A stretch of 64,000 bases of DNA. Source: Theristus sp. LFF4_11 (Eukaryota; Nematoda; Chromadorea; Monhysterida; Xyalidae). The stretch covers positions 1 to 64,000 of the forward strand of contig JASANC010004334.1 of assembly GCA_030248135.1 (NCBI GenBank), written 5' to 3'. A program made the position numbers and the translations under genes. This document shows positions 12,781 to 21,967 of this stretch, piece after piece (position 1 is the first letter of the stretch; each line of letters opens with the position of its first letter). The notes under the pieces were generated by a model that saw only the letters and a list, made by a program, of their open reading frames with translations, searched no databases and had not been told where the DNA came from.

Positions 12781-12829
12781 ACTCTTACAAATTTTGTCTG
12801 AGCTACGAAAAATAGGAGAAATGTTTAGT

Positions 12830-13870
12830 CCGTAGGAATTCAATACGCTGATCACGGATTTTGGGTTAGTTTTCTTACGTGAGCAACTCTAGATGCTGAA
12901 TCGTGACGATTTCGGGCGAATCGGCCGTGGAAATCGGCGAAATCGGTCCAGGAACGAAAAACAAGAAAAGGGTCTTTTCCAGGGTTTAATTCAATGCGCT
13001 GATCACGAATTTTGGGTTAGTTTTTTTACGTGAGCAACTCTAGATGCTGAATCGTGACGATTTCGGGCGAATCGGCCGTGGAAGTTGGCGAAATCGGTCC
13101 AGGAACGAAAAACAAGAAAAGGGTGTTTTCCAGGGTAATTCAATGCGCTGATCACGAATTTTGGGTTAGTTTTTTTACGTGAGCAACTCTAGATGTTGAA
13201 TCGTGACGATTTCGGGCGAATCGGCCGTGGAAATTGGCGAAATCGGTTTAGGAACGAAAAACAAGAAAAGGGTGTTTTCCAGGGTAATTCAATGCGCTGA
13301 TCACGGATTTTCAGTTGGGTTTCTTATGTGAACAACTCTAGATACTAAATCGTGACGATTTTGGGCGAATCGGCCGTGGAAATTGGCGAAATCGGTCCAG
13401 AAACGAAAAACCAGAAAAGGGTGTTTTTCAGGGTAGTTCAATGCACTGATCTCGGATTTTGGGTTAGTTTTTTATGTGAGCAACTCTAGATACTGAATCG
13501 TGACGATTTCGGGCGAATCGGCCATGGAAGTTGGCGAAATCGGTCCAGAAACGAAAAACAAGAAAAAGGTGTTTCCCAGGGTAATTCAATGCGCTGATCA
13601 CGGATTTTGGGTTAGTTTTTTATGTGAGTAACTCTAGATACTGAATCGTGACGATTTCGGGCGAACCGCCGTGGAAATTAGCGAAATCGGTCCAAATACA
13701 AAAAACTGTGTTGTCCATGGTAATTCATTGCGCCGATCACGGCTTTTGGGTCAGTTTTCTTATGTGAGCAATTCTAGATACTGAATCGTGACGATGTCGG
13801 GCGAATCGGCCGTAGAAATAGCATAGGCGAAATCGGCTCAAAAAACGAACAATGAAAACCCTGAGGTATC
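12830..13870 (+). repeat. ~148-bp tandem repeat, about seven copies
   Basis: Units carry gctgatcacgga, gagcaactctaga, gaatcgtgacgatttcgggc and gaaatcggtcca at a spacing of about 148 bp, with divergence rising toward the right end. Non-coding; unit length is near nucleosomal. Confidence 0.92.
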
Positions 13871-13944
13871 CGGGGTTTAGAAGAATGTGTGACCAACGAG
13901 ATGTGAATTTGGTTCGACCTTCGGGACTTATTTAAAAGTCAGAA

Positions 13945-15209
13945 TATTATCTAAAAATGCGGGAGACGCATATAAAAGGAGGAATATGGCTTTGTGTAAG
14001 CAGTGAGAGACTTGGCTCGACAACTCTTTTCAATATAAGATCTTTTCAATATACATATTTCAATATATACAATACAAATCTTTTCAAGTCTCTGATGTGG
14101 TACACACGGATACAAGTACATAAGAGCCATATTTTTGCGCCGTTTATTCACTATTTCGGTTGCACATGTACTTTGTAGACAATAAAAACATTTGCAGTAT
14201 TTCGAGCATTTAGCGACCACTAAAACCACTAAAATAACGATCAGACTTCAGATCGCTGATACTGGTTTGTCCAGGACAAAGTGTATCGCAGAGGCATTAG
14301 GGAACGCAAGGTCTCCTTCTGTGGCAAAGGCAACGACTCACAGGACAGACAGTTTATCCTGCCACTTGAGTTTGGTAAAAAGGCTGAAAATCAACCTGAA
14401 GACAACACCTTTTTGTCACTGATGCTGGTGTGTACACAGCGATGCGTACGTTAGCAACGATAAAACCACATGAAACAATGTTTTGCAGTCTCCCGTTTAT
14501 TCACTATTTCGGTTGCACATGTACTTTGTAGACCATTAAAACTTCAACATTTGCGGATTTCGGGCATTTAGCGACCACTAAAACCACCAAAATAACGATC
14601 AGACTTCAGATCGCTGATACTGGTTTGCCCAGGACAAAGTGTATCGCAGAGGCATTAGGGAACGCAAGGTCTCCTTCTGTGGCAAACGCAACGACTCACG
14701 GGACAGACAGTTTATCCTGCCACTTGAGTTTGGTAAAAAGGCTGAAAATCAACGGAAGACAACACCTTTTTGTCCCTGATGCTGGTGTGTACACAGCGAT
14801 GCGTATGTTAGCAACGATAAAACCACACAAAACAATGTTTTGCAGTCTCTGATTTTTCTGTTTTTGCACAGAATTTACAGATTCTTGATTTACAGAAGTT
14901 CTGCACAGAATTTGCACAGAATTTCGCACATGATGTGATTTCGGACTAAACTGGAAAGGATAGCTAAAAAATAATTTTAAAACTGTTTTACACTTTTCAG
15001 TAAAACAAACGCGGCGCAAAAATATAGCTTTTATGTACTTGTGTCCGTGTGTACCACATCAGAGACTTGAAAAGATTTGTATTGTATATATTGAAATATG
15101 TATATTGAAAAGATCTTATATTGAAAAGAGTTGTCGAGCCAAGTCTCTCACTGCTTACACAAAGCCATATTCCTCCTTTTATATGCGTCTCCCGCATTTT
15201 TAGATAATA
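13945..15209. mobile_element. Non-autonomous element with ~190-bp inverted ends
   Basis: 13945-14141 is the reverse complement of about 15014-15209; both ends carry tattatctaaaaatgcggg and then gcatataaaaggagg. Between them lies a tandem duplication. No transposase. The right copy joins directly to polymerase codons, so this element marks one edge of the insertion. Confidence 0.8.
14143..14845 (+). repeat. ~350-bp tandem duplication
   Basis: 14143-14490 and 14495-14845 are near-identical, both starting near tttattcactatttcggttg. One frame reads through a lysine/glutamine-rich stretch that looks protein-like, but both copies hold stops, so I call it a duplicated fragment of unknown origin. 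Confidence 0.85.
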
Positions 15210-16082
15210 ATGATTATTATCCAGGCAGAGAATTATTTGATGTTTCGACGGAGGTCCACAGAAAATGCGATCGCGTTGCTGAAACACTACCAGCTGATAG
15301 TCGGTTAAAAATTTTTGAATTAGTTTTAGCGCCTCGTAACCTGATGGACCAGGCTTGACGCCAGCCGCATTCAGTAAATGTTTCGCTTCTTTCTTTTGAA
15401 TGTAATCGCTACGCACAATCGACTGCTGTTTGTTTTTATCGCCACTTAGTCTAGCCATTTCAATCACTATACATCTGCCGAGACAAAGATCGTCATTGTT
15501 CTGCACCTCGTACGTCCCTGGAATCCGTTTACCTTTCTGTCCACCACTAGCTTTCCAGTTCTTGATGCGGACGACCTCTATTTGCGTGAAATCCTGAAGT
15601 GTCATTTCTTTATGGCTTTCCAATAAATCCGAGAATACACGACTCAGACGATCCGGTGTGATTTCGTCACGCGTTGTGAATGGAATCAAGTAAGGACCGT
15701 AAGACATATCAGAACCGTCGATTTGCATTCCACAAAGATCGTCGACAGCGGCGTTTCGGAACGCGCGTTTGATCAGGTCGGTGAACGCATCATGAAGTAG
15801 ATTATTCAGATTTTTTACGTTACTCGTGTTCTGAAAAATTAGCCGATAGGAGTCGCCACTCGTGTGCATAGACGGGACTTCACGGTGAGCCACATGTTTG
15901 ATCTCGTACATATCGTCGAGCCAGTCATCGGGGTTTTCTTCGCCATCAGCCCAAACTTCATGCATAAAATCGGGCGGCATATCTCTCGCCATGTATTTCC
16001 ACCATTGATTAACAAGATATGCCCGTTCATCACGATCGGTTTTCCATTTTCCGCTAGCAACACGCGATTTTAGCTCATCCAT
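15205..16082 (-). pseudogene. polB: Protein-primed DNA polymerase B, N-terminal part
   Basis: Start ATG at 16082 (MDELKSRV); an ATG at 16100 is also in frame. About 290 codons are open and match the known N-terminal region of Polinton/adintovirus pPolB: the segment around DFTQIEVVRIKNW, then NNDDLCLGRCIVIEMARL, an arginine/glutamine-rich helix, and IILCLDNNHY at the end. The family continues from NHY into the Cys-rich part, which here sits 3 kb downstream at 12165. The reading continues into the inserted element as foreign sequence up to 14997. Divergent from the plus-strand gene at 16666 across a duplicated promoter region. Confidence 0.9.
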
Positions 16083-16163
16083 GATTATGAATTTAAACAC
16101 CAGATAAATGCACTTTAATAGAAAAAATCAGTTTCATTTTATCCTGCGACCTGTCTGTTGTAA

Positions 16164-16577
16164 TTTGCAAAACAATCAATCATTCTGACATTTATGCGGT
16201 GCAATATACTTCAGTCAACATTGTCATCTTCCACTCATCAACATTTGACCTTGAAATGGTAGACTCCATCTTCCATTCATCAGCCAATCATTTGACCTTG
16301 AAAACAGCCATTACACAATCATCTCAGCCATCATGTGACTCTAAACGATCAATCATTAAACGTCACTGAGAAACTCCGTCTTCCGCATTTGCAAAACGAT
16401 CAATCATTTGACATTTGAGCGGTGCAATATACTTCAGTCAACATTGTCATCTTCCACTCATCAACATTTGACCTTGAAATGGTAGACTCCATCTTCCATT
16501 CATCAGCCAATCATTTGACCTTGAAAACAGCCATTAAACAATCATATCAGCCATCATGTGACTCCAAACGATCAATC
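16164..16577. repeat. ~224-bp duplicated intergenic block
   Basis: 16164-16355 recurs at 16388-16577 (cttcagtcaacattgtcatc, ttccattcatcagccaatca). It lies between the divergent polymerase and zinc-ribbon genes and so probably holds shared control sequence. Confidence 0.85.
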
Positions 16578-16641
16578 ATTATACGTCATTGAACTCTATT
16601 CGTTATGTGTACGTCACGTGACATGTCGGAAGCTGAAACGG

Positions 16642-16649
16642 TATATAAG
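16642..16649 (+). promoter_or_regulatory. TATA box
   Basis: TATATAAG lies 16 bp before the ATG at 16666 and 49 bp before the next in-frame ATG at 16699. The short distance to the first ATG slightly favours 16699 as the real start. Confidence 0.6.
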
Positions 16650-16665
16650 CAGCGATTTTTTACCG

Positions 16666-17067
16666 ATGCTTTTAAATGTACCTTCCAAGACACCTGATAT
16701 GTCTGATCCACGAGTTAATCCACCTGCTGCGCCGCTTGCTGCCGCGGCACCACCGCCGACGTCGTATACGCCACCAGCAGCAAATGCGTTCACCAATGCT
16801 ACGAACACAGAATGTGCAAACGGATCAGTCAGCGAACGGAATGGAAACATAGACAAAAAGCATACAATACTGCACACAACGAATTCGAGCATCGTAACGC
16901 CCGTACTCCTTTGCAAAAAATGTCGTCAGCGAACTGACGGACGTAACCTCTTCTCTGTACGCGGCGGTCCTACAACGTACGTGACGGTAGTCATGTGCGA
17001 AAAGTGTTTAGGCTTGAACGAACAGCTACAACAAATACTGGCTTGCTGGGCACATAAACTGGAGTAA
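16666..17067 (+). CDS. Small zinc-ribbon-like protein with Pro/Ala-rich N-terminus
   Basis: 133 residues from ATG 16666, or 122 from ATG 16699, where MSDPRVN begins. Residues up to about 55 are proline/alanine-rich and disordered-looking. The C-terminal half has LLCKKC and, 28 residues later, VMCEKC: a two-CxxC arrangement fitting one zinc ribbon. Followed by an AATAAA-type signal near 17115. Convergent with the ATPase gene, ends 77 bp apart. Zinc ribbons occur in viral transcription factors and nucleic-acid-binding proteins, but I cannot assign a family. Likely an element gene, as it lies between polymerase and ATPase with its own TATA box. Confidence 0.65.
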   Translation: MLLNVPSKTPDMSDPRVNPPAAPLAAAAPPPTSYTPPAANAFTNATNTECANGSVSERNGNIDKKHTILHTTNSSIVTPVLLCKKCRQRTDGRNLFSVRGGPTTYVTVVMCEKCLGLNEQLQQILACWAHKLE

Positions 17068-17143
17068 AAGGCAGTGATTTTTTGTGTGATACATATGTGT
17101 ACGTGAAAAGTGTGAATAAAAAAACCGAAAAAAGTCGGTTTCT

Positions 17144-17770
17144 TCACATAGGCATGTACACGAACTCCTGTCCGTCTCTAAGACAACAAGTGCGTAAGCG
17201 TTCGTTTTCTGGAGTGTCTTGACACAGATCAATCATGAGGTAACCATACGGTTTTTTAATCGCATCTTCATAAGAGTCGATTACATACTTGGTTTTTCCC
17301 GGTCTGAATTGTGCCGCAAACCTGTGAAGACTGCTACGATCCGATGGTGAGGCCATAAGCATGAGATAATTGCAATTCAACCGCACAATACGGTTATGCG
17401 GCGAAAACAGATTATGATATGTAAAACAGAAAAACACGTTCCAATGATGAGAAGCAACACAAACTAAGTGATGCATCGTGTCTTTATCGGGTATCACATC
17501 GTCAAAAACGCACAGCTTTGTACCGTTTAGTTCTCGAAAATAATCAAAACCTTCGTTCATATCTTCCAGTACCTTGACTCTTGTATCTGCGCGTAAATCA
17601 TTAAACTGGTTTGTCCCTCCAGACGCTGTGTAAACAACAATTAACTCTGGGGGTTCATCAAAAAGTTCGTCAGCTTTCTTTACTATTTGCTTGATACATG
17701 CGCTTTTTCCGCTTCGACTTGGCCCCACGATGGCCAGCACTCCGTCGTTTTTAAACTTGAAAGGTTTCAT
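17144..17770 (-). CDS. A32-like DNA-packaging ATPase
   Basis: A 208-residue protein of the FtsK/HerA superfamily, the genome-packaging ATPase conserved in Polintons and related double-jelly-roll viruses. Walker A is VGPSRSGKS at residues 15-23; Walker B is LCVFDDV near residue 86. Later comes the polar sensor region with LMLMASPSDRS. Length fits the family (about 200-250). ATG at 17770 lies 29 bp downstream of a TATA box on its strand. Intact and therefore the best preserved core gene. A partial tandem copy lies at 18514-18819. Confidence 0.92.
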   Translation of the reverse strand: MKPFKFKNDGVLAIVGPSRSGKSACIKQIVKKADELFDEPPELIVVYTASGGTNQFNDLRADTRVKVLEDMNEGFDYFRELNGTKLCVFDDVIPDKDTMHHLVCVASHHWNVFFCFTYHNLFSPHNRIVRLNCNYLMLMASPSDRSSLHRFAAQFRPGKTKYVIDSYEDAIKKPYGYLMIDLCQDTPENERLRTCCLRDGQEFVYMPM

Positions 17771-17798
17771 TTTTACAAATGATAGATATTAACGTCAT

Positions 17799-17806
17799 CT
17801 TTTATA
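17799..17806 (-). promoter_or_regulatory. TATA box of the ATPase gene
   Basis: TATAAAAG on the minus strand, about 30 bp before the ATPase ATG. A copy accompanies the duplicated ATPase start near 18849. Confidence 0.65.
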
Positions 17807-17857
17807 GAGTCATTTCTAAATCATGCTATCAACGAAATGAAACATCACAAAACAGTC

Positions 17858-17864
17858 TATATAG
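17858..17864 (+). promoter_or_regulatory. TATA-like box for the basic-protein gene
   Basis: TATATAG lies 52 bp before the ATG at 17917. It makes the 147-bp ATPase/basic-protein gap a divergent promoter. Confidence 0.45.
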
Positions 17865-17916
17865 AAATCACTAGATTTTCAGCGTGCCACTTGTGTGCCG
17901 TCGTGTTCTGAAAAAA

Positions 17917-18237
17917 ATGATGAGATTGAAAAGAAATGAACAGAATTTAATAAATCTGAAAAACTCAAAACCTGTAAAACGTTTGGCATTAATAAACGAA
18001 ATTTCGAACGATTTTCTGCAATGTATTTCAGATATCGCGGTAAATTATTTAAATTTTAATTTCCCGCTGACAAAGCGCCAAATTTTATCATTAAGGAAAT
18101 ACAGAAAGCAAATTTACATGTTGGCGAACGAAAAGAAAACTTTGAAACAGAAACAGAAGTTACTGAAAAAGTTGGTAAAAAGCAGCTTTTTTTCCGTTTT
18201 CTTGACACCAGTTTGCGAGAAAATTGACAAAATATGA
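17917..18237 (+). CDS. Small basic Polinton protein
   Basis: 106 residues from ATG 17917. Lysine/arginine-rich throughout, with LTKRQILSLRKYRKQ, a KKTLKQKQKLLKKL block, then hydrophobic SSFFSVFLTPV near the end. A basic helix followed by a hydrophobic FL..LL.P-like segment is a pattern I associate with short Polinton/adintovirus proteins compared with adenovirus core peptides; this is family knowledge, not a search result. The stop overlaps the next ATG as ATGA. The second copy is at 18967-19287. Confidence 0.7.
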   Translation: MMRLKRNEQNLINLKNSKPVKRLALINEISNDFLQCISDIAVNYLNFNFPLTKRQILSLRKYRKQIYMLANEKKTLKQKQKLLKKLVKSSFFSVFLTPVCEKIDKI

Positions 18238-18504
18238 AATCTTTCAAAAAAGTTTTGGTTGAAAAAGCGAATAGTCGCGAATAGTCCGCTGCAATATAAC
18301 GAACTGGATACAGAAATACGAAAAATACTTTACAAAAATATTGAGGCAGATGAAAAGGTTCGCAAGGAAATGCTGAAACAGTACAAGAAACACAGAGAAA
18401 AACAGATTGAAAACCGAATAAAAGCAACGGTGAAAACCAAAAATAAAATAAAATGGATAGAACAAAAAACGTATCTTGACCGAAGAATATTATACGCCGA
18501 ATAA
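18235..18504 (+). pseudogene. Small charged Polinton protein, frameshifted
   Basis: An ATG at 18234-18236 overlaps the upstream stop but its frame closes after 16 codons (MKSFKKVLVEK...). The frame used by the rest opens at 18259 and gives ELDTEIRKILYKN plus a lysine/glutamate-rich helix. ELDTEI..IL matches a small conserved Polinton ORF that I know from animal elements. One short indel near 18270 would explain the split. Both tandem copies carry it, so it predates the duplication. Confidence 0.55.
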
Positions 18505-18513
18505 GAAAGCTAG

Positions 18514-18819
18514 TTACGGTGGCATATATTCTTTATCGGGTATCACATCGTCAAAAACGCACAGCTTTGTACCGTTTAGTTCTCGAAAATAATCAAAACC
18601 TTCGTTCATATCTTCCAGTACCTTGACTCTTGTATCTGCGCGTAAATCATTAAACTGGTTTGTCCCTCCAGACGCTGTGTAAACAACAATTAACTCTGGG
18701 GGTTCATCAAAAAGTTCGTCAGCTTTCTTTACTATTTGCTTGATACATGCGCTTTTTCCGCTTCGACTTGGCCCCACGATGGCCAGCACTCCGTCGTTTT
18801 TAAACTTGAAAGGTTTCAT
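18514..18819 (-). pseudogene. Truncated tandem copy of the packaging ATPase
   Basis: Keeps residues 1-96, with Walker A and the Walker B strand, then runs into duplicated integrase sequence and stops after five foreign codons. Lacks the C-terminal half needed for the ATPase fold. Produced by the 1,049-bp duplication. Confidence 0.93.
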
Positions 18820-18966
18820 TTTTACAAATGATAGATATTAACGTCATCTTTTATAGAGTCATTTCTAAATCATGCTATCAACGAAATGAAACATCACAAA
18901 ACAGTCTATATAGAAATCACTAGATTTTCAGCGTGCCACTTGTGTGCCGTCGTGTTCTGAAAAAAA

Positions 18967-19287
18967 ATGATGAGATTGAAAAGAAATGAACAGAATTTAA
19001 TAAATCTGAAAAACTCAAAACCTGTAAAACGTTTGGCATTAATAAACGAAATTTCGAACGATTTTCTGCAATGTATTTCAGATATCGCGGTAAATTATTT
19101 AAATTTTAATTTCCCGCTGACAAAGCGCCAAATTTTATCATTAAGGAAATACAGAAAGCAAATTTACATGTTGGCGAACGAAAAGAAAACTTTGAAACAG
19201 AAACAGAAGTTACTGAAAAAGTTGGTAAAAAGCAGCTTTTTTTCCGTTTTCTTGACACCAGTTTGCGAGAAAATTGACAAAATATGA
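18967..19287 (+). CDS. Second copy of the small basic protein
   Basis: Same 106 residues as 17917-18237, with an intact TATA-like box upstream. Whether both are expressed cannot be told from sequence. Confidence 0.65.
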   Translation: MMRLKRNEQNLINLKNSKPVKRLALINEISNDFLQCISDIAVNYLNFNFPLTKRQILSLRKYRKQIYMLANEKKTLKQKQKLLKKLVKSSFFSVFLTPVCEKIDKI

Positions 19288-19554
19288 AATCTTTCAAAAA
19301 AGTTTTGGTTGAAAAAGCGAATAGTCGCGAATAGTCCGCTGCAATATAACGAACTGGATACAGAAATACGAAAAATACTTTACAAAAATATTGAGGCAGA
19401 TGAAAAGGTTCGCAAGGAAATGCTGAAACAGTACAAGAAACACAGAGAAAAACAGATTGAAAACCGAATAAAAGCAACGGTGAAAACCAAAAATAAAATA
19501 AAATGGATAGAACAAAAAACGTATCTTGACCGAAGAATATTATACGCCGAATAA
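19285..19554 (+). pseudogene. Second copy of the small charged protein
   Basis: Same as 18235-18504, including the same frame break. Its 3' end overlaps the integrase start in another frame. Confidence 0.5.
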
Positions 19555-19669
19555 GAAAGCTAGTTACGGTGGCATATATAAGCTGTATACAGCAGCGAAA
19601 GAACGAAACAAAAACATACGTATTAAAGATGTAGTTGATTTTCTCGATTATCAAAAGGTGTATAAGTAG
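19521..19669 (+). pseudogene. Polinton integrase, N-terminal stub
   Basis: A frame not marked by a long ORF reads RILTEEYYTPNKKASYGG, then KLYTAAKERN and DVVDFLDYQKVYK before a stop. The pattern YGG..KLY.AAK followed by a short DV..FL..Q..Y is the known N-terminal region of Polinton retrovirus-type integrases. The catalytic DDE core and the C-terminal part that should follow are absent; unrelated sequence starts at about 19670. The start codon seems to be MDRTKN (19504) in another frame, one indel away. A shorter piece of the same stub is at 18471-18530. Confidence 0.75.
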
Positions 19670-19695
19670 TATACCCCCCCAGTTTAGCCAATTTG

Positions 19696-19777
19696 GCATG
19701 CTTATAACGTGGGCGATTGTCCCTGTCTATATTCCCCTGGTTTGGCCAGGTTGGCTGTGCCCACGTTATAAGCATGC
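19696..19777. repeat. Perfect 19-bp inverted repeat
   Basis: GCATGCTTATAACGTGGGC at 19696-19714 and its exact complement at 19759-19777, with a 44-bp loop. It sits between the integrase stub and the chromodomain gene; it could be a cruciform, a binding site or a MITE end. Confidence 0.85.
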
Positions 19778-19869
19778 TCCGCCCATGTGTCCGCTGATTG
19801 GTTGGCTCCTCCTATTTATTCATTTCGTCTTTTTCATCGGCAACAAAACAACAACAACGATTCAACGAT

Positions 19870-20394
19870 TCAATGTGTCTGCTGGTGTTTTTTTAGATCT
19901 TTTTTGTATTTGTAGATTTTTCCACAATCGGGGCATTCTTCTTCCGGGTTGGTGTGTTTGACGGAGTGCCTGAAATTGTGTTGAATTTAGGCGGTTGTTG
20001 TAGTAGTGTTTTTAGGTGGCTTACTCGATCAGTTTCGATCGTGTTGGTGCCTGGTACTGGCAGATGGCGCACGTGCGCTGCTGGTTGGCGTTGACGTCGT
20101 GTTCGGTTTCCGTGTGTTGTTTGAGCGCGTTGAGCTCGCAGGCGGCGAAATCACAGTCCATGCATTTGTACTGAAATTGTTGAATTGTTACGAAGGAAAA
20201 GAAAAAGAAATCGTTTTGTTTACCTTTTTAGCATTTTGGAATCGTTCGAGCAGGTCTGGTGCGTTCAAATTTTGTTGTGTCACCCACGAGTTTTCCCACT
20301 GCACCAGGAATGAGGTGTTTTGTTGTGCGTCTTTTTTTACGGCGACGATCTGAGTGATTTCGTAGTCACTGTTGTGACGCTGCGACGCGGCCAT
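19870..20394 (-). CDS. Chromodomain plus three C2H2 zinc fingers, three exons
   Basis: Exons 20394-20224, 20170-20025 and 19969-19870 join in frame through GT-AG introns of 53 and 55 bp, giving 138 residues. Residues 10-55 are a chromodomain: YEITQIVAVK, then FLVQWENSW and NLNAPDLLERF, as in the family's Y.VE.I...YLVKW...W.P..NL. Exon 2 has two C2H2 fingers (CMDCDF with HTETEH; CAICQY with HSVKH), the second finishing in exon 3, which adds CPDCGK with HQQTH. Chromodomains bind methylated histone tails, and some Polinton and Ty3 integrases end in one. Here it is a separate small gene next to the integrase stub, so it may guide the element to chromatin or act as a DNA-binding regulator. Function is inferred. 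Confidence 0.85.
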
Positions 20395-20399
20395 TTTTC

Positions 20400-20780
20400 T
20401 GAAATTTGGTGTCGATTGTCCGTAGACCGTTGGGTGAAAGTTCCTATTTTGTCGTTGAAAGAAATATTCTCGAAAACGATTGTCCCGTGTTGGGTGGTTA
20501 AAGTTCCTATTTTTTTCGTTGAAAGAAACAATCTCGAAAATAATTGTCCGTAGACCGCTGAAAATTTTGTCGAAATTCCTATTTTTGTCGATTTGAAAAA
20601 TAATTGTTTTATTTCTCGAAAATAATTTTTTGTCCGGGGTGTTGGTTGAAAAATTTTGTCGATTGTCGATTTGAAAAATAATTGTTTTATTTCTCGAAAA
20701 TAATTTTTTGTCCGGGGTGTTGGTTGAAAAAAATTGTTCCTATTTTTTTTAATAATTGTCGTCGTTTGATTTTTTCAGGT
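20400..20780 (+). repeat. AT-rich imperfect repeats
   Basis: Words such as gtcgattgtccgtagaccg, tctcgaaaataatt and ttgtccggggtgttggttg recur two or three times. Upstream region of the chromodomain gene; no ORF of note. Confidence 0.7.
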
Positions 20781-20799
20781 GCAAAATAATTTGTCAGCA

Positions 20800-21640
20800 G
20801 GGCGGCGTTGGTGACAGGGAGATTGACCGGAGATCATTGTGACGTTGGTGGGTGATTGTTGGTTTTTTCAAATTCCTCCGAGCAAGCGTTTGAACGTGCT
20901 TGAGCGTCTTTTTTTCGCAGAGTTTAATTTTAGAGCAGGGTCTGATTAAGATGAATTGTTTTGCAGAAACAAAATTCCTCATGTTTGAACGTCTTGCGAT
21001 TTTGTTTCTCCAAATCAATTCAGATGTTTAAAATCTGCAGGGGCGACGGTGGTGGTGACCGCGAGATTGACCGGAGGTTGTTGTGGCGTTGGTGGGTGAT
21101 TGTTGGTTGGTTTTCAAATTCCTCCGAGCAAGCGTTTGAACGTGCTTGAGCGTCTTTTTTTTGCAGAGTTTAATTTTAGAGCAAGGTCTGATTAAGATGA
21201 ATTGTTTTGCAGAAACAAAATTCCTCATGTTTGAACGTCTTGCGATTTTGTTTCTCCAAATCAATTCAGATGTTTAAAATCTGCAGGGGCGACGGTGGTG
21301 GTGACCGCGAGATTGACCGGAGGTTGTTGTGGCGTTGGTAGGTGATTGTTGGTTGGTTTTCAAATTCCTCCGAGCAAGCGTTTGAACGTGCTTGAGCGTC
21401 TTTTTTTCGCAGAGATTAATTTTAGAGCAGGGCCTGATTAAGATGAATTGTTTTGCAGAAACAAAATTCCTCCAAGCAAGCCTGTCTTTTGAAGATGCTT
21501 GCCCGTCTTGCGATTTTGTTTCTCCAAATCAATTCAGATGTTTAAAATATGCAGGGCCGACGGTGGTGGTGACCGGGAGATTGACCGGAGGTCGTTTTGA
21601 CGTTGGTGGGTGATTGTTGGTCGGTTTTCAAGGTTAGGAG
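20800..21640 (+). repeat. ~240-bp tandem repeat, three copies plus a fragment
   Basis: Units contain attgaccggagg, cctccgagcaagcgtttga, gagcgtcttttttt and ctccaaatcaattcagatg. Copies start near 20810, 21050, 21290 and (partial) 21550. They separate the chromodomain and TBP-like genes and may be promoter-associated. Confidence 0.9.
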
Positions 21641-21967
21641 GCAAACAAAAATGGTTTCAAGCAGGTTACGTTTTTGAACATTCCCGAACGATGTCTGTTG
21701 TTTTTTTTCTACCAAACCTCTAAGCATGTTTGAACATGTTCGGTTGTTGGAACGTTTCCAAGCAGTTTTTGTTCCTTATTTATAGATGAGTAGGAGGGTT
21801 CGTCGCCCCGACGGCACAGCAAATGTTTTCTGCAAAAACGATTGGGAAAACCGTTCAAACATGTCTGAACGTGTTTGGTTGTTGGCACATTTCCAAAATA
21901 TCTTTTTTTCGCCTCTTTTCAGAGAGCGGACCGATTTGGTTGACTTGTTGGACGGGCGAAAAAAAGT

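Larger units (their letters stand above)
12166..15204. mobile_element. ~3-kb insertion splitting the polymerase gene
   Basis: The polymerase reading breaks right after NNHY at about 15205 and resumes at about 12160 with ITSIRTYFGKRYYC, the expected next segment of the family. Everything between is non-polymerase: two tandem-repeat blocks and a 1.26-kb element with long inverted ends. No transposase was seen. Insertion ends share ATGCGG but I could not fix a target duplication, so one or two nested insertions are possible. Confidence 0.8.
17482..19579. repeat. 1,049-bp tandem duplication
   Basis: 17482-18530 is repeated at 18531-19579 with almost no differences. The unit runs from the middle of the ATPase gene through its promoter and two plus-strand genes into the start of the integrase. 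The join at 18530/18531 fuses an integrase start to an ATPase middle. Near identity indicates a recent event, or an assembly artefact. Confidence 0.95.

Noticed and set aside
15131..15358. Plus-strand ORF at the polymerase insertion edge
   Set aside because: Antisense to polymerase codons and the inserted element's inverted end.
18056..19699. Phe/Cys-rich minus-strand ORFs opposite the small basic genes
   Set aside because: Antisense shadows of Lys-rich coding sequence.
20006..20353. 115-residue plus-strand ORF over the chromodomain gene
   Set aside because: It is antisense to three exons whose splicing gives a coherent chromodomain and zinc-finger protein.
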